64,000 nt of DNA from NCBI GenBank assembly GCA_020086605.1, contig JACBWW010000045.1, positions 1,553,319-1,617,318 of the forward strand, in the 5' to 3' direction. Of the stretch, positions 48,565 to 64,000 are shown piece by piece (positions within the stretch are counted from its first letter, which is position 1; the number at the start of each line of letters is the position of its first letter). The DNA is from Lanius collurio. Lineage: Eukaryota > Chordata > Aves > Passeriformes > Laniidae. The notes under the pieces were generated by a model. The model was given only the letters and a program-made list of their open reading frames with translations, had not been told where the DNA came from and did not search any database. The translations under genes were made by a program, and so were the position numbers.

Positions 48565-51500
48565 CTTGCTGAGGGGCTGGTCCTGCCCTGCTCCTGCTCC
48601 AATCCCTGTGCCGCTGGCAGGTGTAGGCAGCTGTGAGCTGCAGGCATGCCAGGAAGGCAGGGCCAGGGAGCAGGAGGGATTGGTGGTTGTCAGCCAATGG
48701 CTGCGGGTTGCTGGGGAATTTGCTCCTATGTTGCCTATTCTGCTGAGACCGGGGCTAAGAGTCGCAGGGAGACCTGGCACTGAATATGTGAAACCTTCCT
48801 TACAATTAGTGTGTTTACAGCTGGGATGACTCACAGCCACTTGGAGGACTCGGGAAGATGATACTGTTGCACAGGTCATGAAGTCTCCTCTAGAAACTCA
48901 GTGCTTTGCCAGCAGAGCTGAAGGGAAATTCTGCAGATAGACCTTGTATCCACTCCTAGACATAATAAGGCAAAGGATTTTTATGCCCCTGCAGCCCTGT
49001 CTCTGCAAAGGTTTGGTCTCGGTATAAACGTGCCTAAAAATAACCCAGTTCTGTTGGGAAGTGGTGGGACCAGCTCTGCAGCACCACTGCAGATCCTTGG
49101 CATCCCCCACTGCCAGAGGGACGGGAGGAAGGCTGCTACCCAAGATGGGGGGGTTCTCTTCTTGCTCCGGTCCCCGTCCATCCCCAGGGCTCCATGCTGT
49201 GCCAGGGGGAGGGTGCTGGCTCATGCCATGTGCCTCCCCAGTTGGGTGCCAAACCCATGGTATTTGTGGTCTCCTCATGTTTCCATGCTGGGTCTCACCC
49301 GTGTTGCTGACTGGTTTTGCCTTGTGCTTCCTCCGGTGGAGAAATAAAAATGCAGAATTTGCAGCACTGGTTTCCTTAGCAATAATTCCACTGCCAAAGG
49401 AAGTAGGGAACATATTTTATGTTTTAAATATCTGAGTCTGGAAACGAATCCTGGCATCCCTCAGCAGCCCAGCTGGGAGCCAACCACTGACCTCTGGCCA
49501 CCAGCACAACTTGATCCTTGTTGCCCAATTAAATTCCAAATACATTTGGAGTTCTACGTGACACTGATTGGAATTGTTCTACCTTGGGTTTCTCTTGGTA
49601 GCACTGCACCAGATGCTGTGGTTAGCTGGGGGACCATGGTGACCTTGGGGGCCACATGGCTGGTTCACCCAAGGTGCTGTGCCCCATGGCTGGACACTGG
49701 TACAGTGTTCTGTTCCTCTGGAGATCCTCCTGGCACACTGGCTGTGAGAAAAGCCACCAAGAGCTCGCATCCTCTCTTCCAGAGCATTTTATAAGCATCA
49801 CTGCACTTGGTTTTGGAAGAGGGGAAAGGTAAAAGTTCTCCTGCAGGTGAAGATGTTGGTATGTGGCACTACAAGTCTGTACCCTAGATGCTTTCCTGGG
49901 AGCTCTAAGTCTGTACCCACATCTGGAATCGTGGCAGTGTCTCTTGGAGCATGAAATATATGTATCAAGTGTCTCATTATTTGTGATTTTCTTTACAGGC
50001 ACATTTTCCTTTTGTCAGCAAAGGAGATGGATTTGAAGATGGAAGATTATGGTGTGGCTTAAACTAACTGCATAAATATCAGTCGGGACAAAGTGTTTCC
50101 TTGGGAAATAAGTAGGGTTCTCCATGCAACAAGGATACCAAGGTCCTGTCCTTGGCGACTGCAGGTGACTTTGCAGTCACCGGGAGGATATGGTGTAGGG
50201 CTCTGTGACCTTGGGGGTGCTCCTCAAGGCTGCAGCCTGCCTGCAGCCTTGCTGCTCCTCATTTGCTTTTTGTCCCCTTTGTGCTTTGGAATCAGGTGAG
50301 TTCCCATCTGAAGCGACTTTGTGATGTGCTTGTGCTGTCTCTTTTTGTAGGTACCTGCTCCAGCTGGGGGAATCAAGTGTTCCATCTTCTCTGAGCTGAT
50401 TTATTTAAGCTGCTCCCTGAGCCCCTGGCTGGACATCAGGCTTTGAGGCAGAAGTTTTGGTGTCAAATGTACCAAATGCAGGCAGCAGCCTCCGCTGTGG
50501 CCACTGGTGAGGTGCAGAGGCTGCAGGGTGGCTTTGCCCAGGCTTTGTATTCCAGGTATAGCAAACCTGCCACCTTTCACCTTTTTTTCTGCTTCTTCCT
50601 TATGGATGACTGGAAGGTGAGAGCCCAGGATGGCCATTAAATGGGGGGGCTCCCCAGGAGTCTTGGTTATGTTGTGGCTGTGCCACCCGTCCCATTCACA
50701 GGTGTGCAGTGCCTTGGCTGGTCAGGTGGCAGGTTGGGGCTGTCTCCTGAGTGCAGGGACAAACAGTGGCTGGGTCCATGCAGCTCCAGACCTGGAGCAG
50801 CCTTCATGCACCACAGAGGAGCACAGGAAAGAAAAGAGCCAGGTGCTAGGGTTTAGGGGCCTTCAGCTGTAGTGGAGTCCTGCTGTGTGAAAAATAAGCT
50901 GTCAAAATAAGTAAACAGAGTGTTTGAAAACAAAACCCCAGAGTTTCATTTGGAGATTTGAGAAGGGATTTGTGCAGCTGTGCCTGTGGAAGCTATTTGT
51001 GCCCCTGGGGCCGGGAGGCAGTGCCAGGGCTGGAGAGCCGAGCCTGCTCATGGGAGTTGCTGGTGGGAGGACCTTTGCTTTCTCTAAAGCATGCTTCTCC
51101 TGCCAGCCTGCACTGCTGGGATGCTTGGAAAACCCATTATCATCTGCTAATATTTATTTAAATCTGGTGACAATCCAGTTCCTATGTGTGTTTACCAAGC
51201 CTGGGGCTCATGCTGCGCCCTGCTCTGCTCTCAGACGCTATCGTGCCTCTGCTGCCGTCGCACACAAAAACAAGGCACGGACAGATTGGAAACATCCTCA
51301 AGGCTATTTAGAAGAAAGGACATGAATTCAGTGTACAAGGCTGCATGTTTATAGATTAAATGGCTCAAAGCATTTTAACAGATGGATGCTTTAAAGTTTA
51401 TGTGCAGGCCTTGTTATCCAGATGAGCGTGATGTGGTGGCTGTGAGCGCAGGCTTGGCTTAGCTCTGGCTGGAGCCACTGGCAGCCAAATGACAGTGCAA

Positions 51501-51755
51501 GGGGACAGGAGGATGTGCCTGAAGTGAACAGGCATGCTCTTCACTGAGCATGGGTCTGGCCCCTTGGTGGGAGTCACAGAACTTCATCCAGGCAGGAGCC
51601 CCTCAGCTGCGCTGGGAGGAAGCCAATTAAAGTTAATATTGCATTAGAGAATGTCATGCACAAGTGATGCTGTTGTAAAAGCAGAGATTCCTCCTGATAA
51701 CACCAGAGTGCATCAGAAATGACAGTACTTGAAATGACTGGATAGGGTTCTGGAT

Positions 51756-51865
51756 CACCTGAGTTTATGTGTGAGTGCTGGCTGAGTTCTGGGCTCAGCA
51801 TCCTCCTGAGCACCTGAGTTTGTGAGTGAGTGCTGGTTCAGTTCTGATCTCAACACCTTTCTAAG
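51756..51865. repeat. 55-bp tandem duplication
   Basis: Two diverged 55-base units, each starting 'cacctgagttt' (51756 and 51811), share 'gtgagtgctgg' and 'cagttctg'-type blocks. The differences show that the duplication is old. It ends about 50 bases before the LTR at 51918. Confidence 0.8.
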
Positions 51866-51917
51866 CATAACAGATGTGCAGGTTTTGGACACAGCATGGT
51901 GTAGGTGCAAACCCCCT

Positions 51918-53101
51918 TGTCTTGGTTTGAAAAGACAGATGTCTGCTAAGGAAGACAGGAGCCTCCCTTGAGGTGAAGGATGCAGCCCCCTTCTTTCTGA
52001 ATTATTATAAATTTGGAATTAAGGGGCTTTCAGGCAAAGATATAAGGAATAGGAATAACAGTTCTTTACTAAAATATAGATGTATAAACAGGCAAACAAA
52101 CAACAATAACTATAGTGGTGACAACAAACAGAAGCACAAACCCAGTGCAGCCTCTCTCGGCTGTCAGGCCCTTTCCCCTTTGGTGCAGTTCCAGTCACAG
52201 CCAGCAGGGGCGCTGGCGGCTCCTGGTGAGCAGGGCAGGTGCGATGGTTCCCCCGCGGCTGCAGGGGGCGCTCCGGAGCGAGCTCGGGGAGCACGCAGTG
52301 ATGGCAGATTAGATCTCGGGAAAAAGGGATGGAAGAAAGGCTTCACAAACCTCCCTGGGCAGCTGATCCTGGGGTCTGTCCGGGCTCTCCTGGCCAGGCA
52401 GGCTGGGGCCGCAGTAGGAGCACGACTTCCGGGTGGCAGGCGAGATGTATCGAGCTGCGGAGCTGTGGTAGGGATCCCCGGAGGTCTCGGCAGGCAGGAC
52501 GGGCAGGGCTGCAGAGCAGCGAAGGCTGAGGCAGCAGGATCTGAGCTGAGCTCCCAGCGAGGCAGGGAAAAGACAGGCTCTGGATCCCGGGGTTCTTCCA
52601 GCAGAGAGGAAAAACGGCAGGAAAACCCGCAGTGCTGACGAGAGAGTCTCTCCCGTCTCCACACCAAGTCTCGAGTTCCGTTGAAGCAGTGGCCCTGTAG
52701 AGAAGGTCTCGTCTCCCTCTGAAGGTCCAGTGGTGATGTAGAAGGGTCTGGTCTTCCTCTGAGAATCCAGTGGAAAGGCTGCCTGTGGTGTTCAAAATCT
52801 CCCCTTATATCCAGGCTGGAAGGCTTGGTTCCTCCCTCTGGGCGGAGCATCTCACAATGGGTGATATAGTCTTATCAGTCATGCAGCGATGGCCCATTAG
52901 CAGGAGATAGTATAGGAGAGATAAAGGACTCCGCCCCAGCTGGTGTCAACAGCTGGCCCATTAACAGAAGATAGCCTCATGAGCTTATCAGGGATGAGTC
53001 ATGAGGGAGGTGGGGAACACTGTCCCACCAGTTTGAACAGTTTATGAAGATGGTGACAGAATACAGACTTTTGGGTACATTTTACATTGCAACCCAGGAC
53101 A
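51918..53101 (-). mobile_element. Solo LTR, ERVL-like, in AR intron 1
   Basis: The 1184-bp element begins TGTCTTGGTTTGAAAAGACA and ends ACCCAGGACA. It is flanked by a perfect 5-bp duplication CCCCT (51913-51917 and 53102-53106). Its left 750 bases match the LTR at 40264, and its right 430 bases are a different module. On the minus strand that module has a TATA-like GGATATAAGGGG near 52802-52813, consistent with U3 at the right end and minus orientation, antisense to AR. The shared part contains CCAGCAGGGGCGCTGG (52201-52216) and GCAGGGGGCGCTC (52261-52273), both close to the CTCF core. No internal retroviral genes are present. Long frames on both strands (228 and 221 codons) are non-coding by-products. 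Confidence 0.9.
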
Positions 53102-53106
53102 CCCCT

Positions 53107-57021
<3,915 letters not shown>

Positions 57022-57130
57022 TGGCATTGAGCAACCTCATCTCTTGGAAGGTGTCCCTGCCATGGCTGAGGTGTGGAACAAGATGGTCTTTAATGTCCCT
57101 TCCAACCCAAACCTTTCTCTGATTCCATGA
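57022..57130 (+). repeat. CR1 LINE 3' tail in AR intron 2
   Basis: A plus-strand CR1 end: 'gagcaacctcatctcttgga', 'aggtgtccctgccatggctg', 'gatggtctttaatgtccctt', 'ccaacccaaacctttctctg' and a terminal 'attccatgat'. It is in the sense direction of AR, 5'-truncated and non-coding. Confidence 0.87.
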
Positions 57131-60100
57131 TTATCTTAGTGGCCTGGTAAGACCCTGGAGCAGTCAGTTCCTGCTTCTCTTCTTGACTCTCCAGAGTGCT
57201 ATAACTCCCATCAGCCCACCTGCAATCTCAGATGCACAACTCCCTGTTCAGGAGAGGCTTTTCCTCTCCTGCACCCTTTCCAGAGGGTCACTTCTGTGAC
57301 TACCCACAAAACAGCACAACCATCTGTCCATCAGGAGCCATGCTCTGAGCTTGGAGTCCATGATCCTTCTCTCCAGCCCTTGAGAAAGCAAAGTCTCCTT
57401 CACATCCAGCTCTGTAGTGTCAGGCTCTCCAGGGATAAGTGTGAGCCCAAATGTTTCCTCTCAACAGCAAGGTCTTTGTACCATTTTTCCTTGGGAATGA
57501 ACATGCAGAAGCACCTTGCCCAGCTGTTTCCTTAGGCCGTGCCTCAGGAATGTCTACCTGCAGTTCAGTGTCTTGGGCAGCAGTGAGAGTGTCTGTTGTG
57601 GAAGAAGAGCTGTCTGGCAATGTAGCGTGCCTGTAGTCACTCATCAGGCTTGTTGTCAGGAGACATGAACCAACACAAGCCATTGCTTTTCCTCTGTGCT
57701 TACACAATTTATGTGGTGCACGGGCACGCTGGTGGCAGCTGGTGGCAGCTGGTGGCAGTGGCCATGGTGTCCCTGGCAGCAGAGATGGGGACGGAGCTTC
57801 TGTCTCACCATGACCTTCCCCTGTGCCCAACCTCTCCCTTCTCTGAGCAGAGGTCCCAGGCTAGGGGTGCTCACCTGCTATTGTCAAAATGCTGCTTTTA
57901 GATCAATTATCATTATCCAGCCTCTTTTTGGAGTCATGTTTCCCTAATTCCTCTGTGCTGGGAGCCAGCTGGCAAGCTGGCTCAGGAAAGGATAGGGGCT
58001 ATGCCACAGGGGACATCAGTGTCCTGTTGCCAAAAAGGGCAGACAAATAACAGTTAATGAATTTTGCTTATTTCTCCCAATTAAATCATTTGCAGATCTG
58101 TCTCTGCTGCACACCAGCTCTGTGTCAAGCCAAGTGGGTTGGCTTGTGCAGCCGGAGTAAATAACAGATGCTTGTTTAAGTCAGCAAGTTATTGTTGATT
58201 TATAGTAAGTGGTGTCTTGGCTCTCAGTCAGATAAACTGCTGCTGGAAGGCTGGTGTCTGTGGCTGGGTGTGGGAGCCGTGGTCCCCTGGCACTGGGCTC
58301 TGTCCCGTGGCTGACAGGCCCTGGAGGTGCCCATGGGCAGAGGGGCAGCCCGGGCTGCTCACGCTGCTCTGAGGCACGTGCCGTGAGGTTGTTCCCTCTC
58401 CTGATCATGTTATAACATTAATTTAAATGGTATTTATGTCTCCTCCTGGTTCTTCAGCCTCGCAGTGTGGCAGAGGGTTGAGAGTGTTTGATCATGTTGG
58501 GATTGGGTGGCAGCCCTTTGCCTTTCCAGAGGAGCTGTATGTGTGTCCAGGGAGGGGCAAGGGGCACTGCCAAAGTGTGAGGTTTCATGTTATGTTACTC
58601 TGAGGTACATGGATAAGTCTTTATTTTGGGAAAGTGAAAATAAATCGTGCTCCTTTATAGGTACTGAATGCAGGGATGGCAGGTGACAATTTCTGTTCTA
58701 ATTTTTGGTGAGTTTCCAGACACACCTCTTCCTTCTTAAAGCTGAGAAGCATTACTGAAAGCTGATATTTCAGTGCGTTCTCATGTTTTAAAGTCCATAA
58801 AGTGCCTTTCAGAAAACCTTAGGTCACCCTTGGAGACTCTACAACAGAAGATCAAAATGCTTCCCCATGAGAAAAGAAACATGTTATCTTCCTGGAGCTG
58901 GTATCAAGCCTTCGGTGGAGGGAGCAGCAGAAGGCTGGGACTGGAGCAGCACAAACAGCACCTTGGAGGGGAGGGAAATAGCTGGGCACATAATTTCCTT
59001 TTTATTATATTCTTCTGAGATAATAGTGAACTTATCTGGCAGTTATTCAGGGATATTTAAGGAGGTTTTATAGACATGCACTGGCTTCTAAGGGGTGAGA
59101 AAGGGAAAGATTGGAAAAAAAAGTTGTGACACTGATTGTTCTTTCCTTTGGATACACTGAGGGGTTTATGGGCAGGAACAGGTCACTCCTGCTTTGATGA
59201 AATATTTGACAGATTTGAGGGGTTTCACAAGCTCAGGTTCAACTGCTTTTTCCAGAAAGATGCTGGCTGGAAGAGTTAATAGAAAAGACAAGAATGTTGT
59301 CCTGATCTCATTTTGCCAGCTCTCAGACTCTCTCAGGATGTCCAGGCTGTGTCCAGGCCAGCACTGAAGCACACCCTGTGGATTCCCCATGCCAGTGTGG
59401 ATCACCTCACCTGCAGGGTCACCACCCCTGTTTTATGACCAAGTCCAGCATGGGCTCTCCCTTGCAGTCACCTGCCCCAGGGTCTCAGCAGGGAGAGTCC
59501 AGAGGGCTGGGTGGCTGTCCTGTGAGCAGGGCTGCTGCTCCTTCACTGCCCACAAAGGAGGGCTCCTCCTCCTCATTTGGTGAGCACAAAGCTCATCCCA
59601 CGCAGCACAGGTGTTGTCTCTCCCTACCCGAGTAGGCAGGACACCTCTTGGCATGGTTAGGATGGCTGGGGTGGGTTGGAGACATGAGAGTTCAGTCCTT
59701 GTGATGCCACCCTTGTCCCTGAAACAAAAAAATGCTTCAAACAAGGCAGTTCCTGTCTCAGTTAGCAGCCCAAGGGTTCCTGCTGTCCCATTCTGTCCAG
59801 GAGGGGAATCATTGTGTCTCTGCATATATCCCTGGAGAGAAGCAGACCTTCCTTGTCCCTCTGAGGTTGCTCAGATCTGGTGGCCACCTTGGCCAGCCCA
59901 GAGCTGCCTCTGTGCAGCATTCCTGGCAGCGTAGGACTGGGATGCTTTGGGCTGTGTTCCTGATGGGGCTGCCTTTAAATAGCAGAGAGCTAAATGAAAA
60001 AATAACACAGTATTTGGCAATTTTCCTGGCAGGCACTCAGCCAGGCTGCTGTGCAGGCTGCTCTGATTGCCTCAGTCATTCTCCATATGGATTAATGTTC

Positions 60101-63100
60101 TATGTTCTGACCTGCTGAGGATTAGCCTTACGCCAGAGTGGTGTCTCAACAGTTTCTTGCCAGATTTCAAGATGACACCAGGTTAAAGTGAATGTTTGCA
60201 AAGATCCTTGCTATATTATCAAATACTTTCTCCTCCTTCCCAGGCTGATCTGACATGCACAGAAATTGAGTCTGCAGAGGATTCAGTGGTGCTGCAGCAC
60301 CATAATGCTCCAGTGGTGGGTTTCTCACGACTATTTGGGTGTTATTTGCCTTAAAAAGCCATGGGGAGAAGAAAAGGTGGGATGACCAGAGCATAGATAA
60401 AACTCTGGGTGCTTTCTCTGTGCTCACTGTAGCCATCTGGTCAATACACAGGACTATTCAGAAAACGACTTTGCAAAGGTAGCTCATGAGCAGTGGCTCA
60501 GTGCTGGCTCCTGGGGGCCTTGTGGCTGAGCCCTCTTGAGTTATTAATAGGAGCATCACATGGGAAGGGTGCCAGCACCAAACCCACAGGCTCAGCTCTG
60601 GGCATGGCCCTGCTGGTGACAGCCTCAATGCTCAGAGGCTTCCCAGGAGAGTGCTGGATGGTTACATAAGACCTGGGGGAGTTGGTTTCACAGAAAGTTT
60701 GGCCTTATCCCCCAGCTGTTAAAATTAAGTTTATGCCCTGAAATATGAGGCTCTCTCTCTTCCAAAAGGCATTTACTGGTTTTTCACATTTACAGTTGTA
60801 TATCTTGCTCCAGATGTTTGCACAGATTACTTAGCTGTCTGGAGGAGAAAGTTAGTCTGGGTACAATAGCTCATGTGGCAAGAGGCTGTTAGTTAGATGA
60901 TTCCTCTGGGTTGAGCAACTCACCTCCATAAATCATTGTTTTTAATCAAGAAGAACTAGAGAACAGTTCTTTCCCTTGGCTCCCAGTGTGTGCTGTGGTC
61001 CCAGGAGATGAGTGGGAGAGCTGGGAAGTGGCGGAAGCATCTGTCTGCCTGCTGCGAGGTGGCCCAGGAGGGGCCCAAGGTGGCAGGGACATTCTGGCAG
61101 AGGGGCTACTGGCACTGCAGTGTGTTCATGGTGAGGCCTGCTGCACAGATGCTCTCTTGGGGTGCCTGTGCTGGTCTGGGAAAGCAGAGGGGGCTGGGTG
61201 TGACTTCCCTCCTCACCTGTGCATGTAAAACAGGACCTGGGCGGCAGGGGAGGAGCAGGGGCTTCTCTGGGTGACATCTGCAGTGTCCTCAGCTGGGCAG
61301 TGGTCCAGGGGTTGGCACCTTGACAATGCCCTGGGAGAAGGACAGGCTGGGTGATGGGCCCTGCAAAGAGCAGGACTGCTGGGGAACACCAGAGAGTGGG
61401 TGTAAGGTTTGGATCTGTATGAACAGATTTGCAAAGCAAGAGTGTCCACAGCAGAGGAAAGGAGAAGAAAATAGTTGTTTCAGTGTTAAACTTCAGAGAA
61501 GGAAAACCAGTGCATTTATCTTTAAATAAAGAACAGCTGATTGCAAATATCTCACCTTGCTCTGAAATGAAGAGAGTGAATTACCCTTAAATTAGAAACA
61601 GGTCTCTGTGTGTGAGAAATCACTTCAGATGGAAGGAACTCATCCATGTTCCAGCCACCCTTCCCTGTTCTCCTGCCTTTTAGAGCAGGTGGTTCCTTCT
61701 CTGGTGGTTAAAGGGAGATCTCTGCATCCCCAGGAATTAGAGCAAGGTGAGCTCAGTTCGTTCTCACACTGAGCAGCAGCAGCAGCACCACGAGCAGCTG
61801 TGGCTGTTTGCTTCTCTTTTTATTTCTGAACAGCATAAAGCAAACAGGGCTCACTTGTGCAGGCCCAGGGAACAGAGAACAGGTTCATGCCCCAAACAGC
61901 CTGTCCATGAACCATGAAGCTGCCCTGGCCACCTCAGCAATGTCACTGTACCGTGACCGTGGGGACAGCTGCTGGCTGCAGCTCACAGCCCATGCTGCTC
62001 TGGGGTGGCACTGTCATCCTGCAGCCTCCTCCAGCATGCCCTGTTTGTCCTCTGGGCCACTCCGTGTGCTCCCGGCTCGTGGGAGAGGCTCCCTCTCCAT
62101 GCCCCTTCTCAGCAGTTCTGGAGCTGGGAGGTGCTGCTGAGGAGCAGATGAGAAACAGCACAGTGGCCTCACTGAGCAAGGCTTGGACCCCCTACCAAAC
62201 CTCATCTGTCCCAGAGCTCCCCTCCTGTGGGTGCCTTAGCAGAGAGGGGGAAATGAGCCCACATGTTGGGATCTGTCCAGAGCCCAGGGATGAGGAGGGG
62301 ACTGGGGCTTCTGGGTGCTGCTCCTGACACAGGGGAATTTGGAAGAGCTGTGCCTGATCCTGGAACATCCTTGGAGGGTTCAGGCAGCCAAATCTCCTTC
62401 CAACTCCCCTTTCCCCAGAAAGTAGGGTGCCCATTTTTGAGTACATAGGAAGGTTGAGTGGAGGGAGTGTGGCCTCAGCGCTCAGTGCCCCTGGCACAAA
62501 AATAACTCCAAGTAACCCAGTTTCAGCTGAAGTTGCTTATTACTCATCCTCCTCTTCAATGAACTGCTGAAAGGGAGAATGATGCTTGTGCTCTCTTTAG
62601 GATCTTTATTCAGGTGTCATCAAGGCTTGCCTGAGTATCCTTCTCATGGAAAATGAGCCAGGGAGGGGGTGACAGCTGTTCTGGGGACAGTGTAAAAATG
62701 ATTCAACAGGTGTGTGGTGTGGTGGATAATGCAGTGATGGTCGAGGCACAGGGGTGGGTGATGATACACTTTGAAGGGGACAGTTCTAAGAAGGTCAAAT
62801 ATGGGCTGTTTGTGCAGCGCCTGGGCGCTGTGAGAGGAGCAGGCTGGGTGCTGAGCCCTGCCAGGGTGGTCCGTGGGGGTGACAGGGGTGACTGGTTCTG
62901 CCAAAGCTGCAGCTGTGCACAAGGAGGGGCACCCAGGAGGGCACCAGGAAAGCACCAGGCAGTGGCAGCGAGGGCAGCAGTGGTGGAGGTGTGGGTGTTG
63001 CTAAATCCCTGCCCTGAAATTGGTGCGTCTCATGTCAGGACTGGTACATTAAAGGGTTGGATTCAGCCTCATGCTGTTCATAGATTTCTGATGACTCCAA

Positions 63101-64000
63101 AGGGCTATTTCTATAGGAATGCAAAAAGCAACTCCTTCTAGGATGATAAAGGCTGTGGGCTGGTTTCCGACATGGGCTGCCCACGGGTCTACAAGCAGCA
63201 CCTCTCTGTTGTGTGCTGATCCAGTAAATGTGTTCGGACTTGACAGGAAAAGTGATGATTCAGGAAGAAAATTTCATTCTTAGCTTGTCTAGCAAATGGA
63301 GAAGTGAAAAAAAGAGCTGTGGCCTGGAGCTGCATGGGCTGCTCTCTGAGCAAGTGGAGGGCAAGTCTGAGCTATGGGTTACTCTGACCATAAATCACTT
63401 CTGAATTTTCTGCACATCCCCAAAACCCATGGCTGCACAAGGTCCTCATACAGGGAGTCGCTGGTCCCAGTTCTCTTCTGACTGACTGCAGGTACAGCCC
63501 AGGGGACAGGGTGGCATCAGACCCACCTGTGGAGCAGCAGCTCCCCAACCCCAGTATCTGTAACCTGGAGGCAACAAACCTGACTGGTATTAATGGGTTG
63601 CACAAAAAAGAATTCAGTCCCAAAAAGGTCTGTACAGAGTCATGGTTATAAAGGGTAGGTGTGCATCGTGGCAGAAAAATCAAACTGTGGGGTTTGGTGG
63701 CCTGAGACATCCACCAAAAGCCATGCAATAGATGGATGACATTTAAACGGTGAGAACCAAACTCTCCACATTTCAGTACTTTTTAATTGCTGTTTATTGT
63801 CTGCCTGTGCTGTGCTGCACAGTGCCTGGATTTCCAATCTCCAAGGACTTCTCTCCCTGGAAATTTTGGTCTAAAACCCTCTGCCATGTGTGGGCAAAGG
63901 GCAGGAGTGCTGCAGTGTGGTGGAACAGCAGTGACCCAGCTGTGTTTTGGGAAGACGGCATTCATGCAACACGTGTGTGTCTGGCCATGAACCACTCCTG
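57131..64000. other. AR intron 2, to the window edge
   Basis: No AR exon 3 is present: the second zinc finger (conserved [20 protein letters not shown]) is not encoded in any frame I examined. Only a 10-bp triple repeat (57731-57758) stands out. Open frames of 160-165 codons at 60942-61439 (minus) and 62653-63141 (plus) lie in GC-richer sequence and match nothing known to me. Confidence 0.6.
57731..57758. repeat. Three 10-bp tandem units
   Basis: Three copies of 'ggtggcagct', the last one ending 'tg'. It is a short tandem repeat in AR intron 2. Confidence 0.9.

Larger units (their letters stand above)
45502..51912. other. AR intron 1, first part
   Basis: GC-rich to about 45900, then ordinary composition. 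No further exon is recognised. It includes the assembly gap with its ATCC repeat and the 55-bp tandem duplication. The 373-codon frame 44995-46116 reads from exon 1 into this intron and results from GC richness, with no homology I can see. A 171-codon minus-strand frame at 48898-49413 also matches nothing. Confidence 0.6.

Noticed and set aside
52164..52850. 228-codon minus-strand frame in the intronic LTR
   Set aside because: Same reason: CpG-rich LTR sequence with no gag, pol or env features.

Overview
This window is vertebrate nuclear DNA and almost certainly from a bird, probably a songbird. Chicken-repeat-1 (CR1) LINE tails are scattered on both strands, and there are four solo LTRs of an avian ERVL-like type with 5-bp target-site duplications. 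One five-base assembly gap is present. There are no bacterial-style gene clusters, no CRISPR array, and no tRNA or rRNA gene that I can recognise.

The only protein-coding gene I can support is the androgen receptor gene (AR, NR3C4), on the plus strand. Its first coding exon (44662-45495) lies in a CpG island of about 1.8 kb, and its second exon (56686-56837, first zinc finger of the DNA-binding domain) follows an 11.2-kb intron. Intron 2 starts at 56838 and runs off the window, so the second zinc finger, hinge and ligand-binding domain are not included. As written, exon 1 is broken by a one-base frame change between about 44764 and 44835, probably an indel in a C run.

Positions 1 to about 43.7 kb are the upstream intergenic flank. 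It holds CR1 fragments, three of the four solo LTRs (5624-6252, 32409-33065, 40264-41174), a 115-bp palindromic element resembling an old amniote MITE (41868-41982), a possible minus-strand retrocopy tail near 30 kb, and simple repeats. I recognise no exon there. Intron 1 holds the fourth solo LTR (51918-53101), which shares most of its length with the one at 40264, plus a 55-bp tandem duplication and an ATCC microsatellite beside the gap.

I found no new multi-gene system. The points most worth a second look are the parallel Leu-to-Phe changes in both AR interaction motifs (FxxLF to FQSFF and WxxLF to WPTFF), the exon 1 frame break, CTCF-like motifs carried by the two related LTRs on either side of the AR promoter, the modular structure of those LTRs, and a strong-Kozak uORF just upstream of the AR start.
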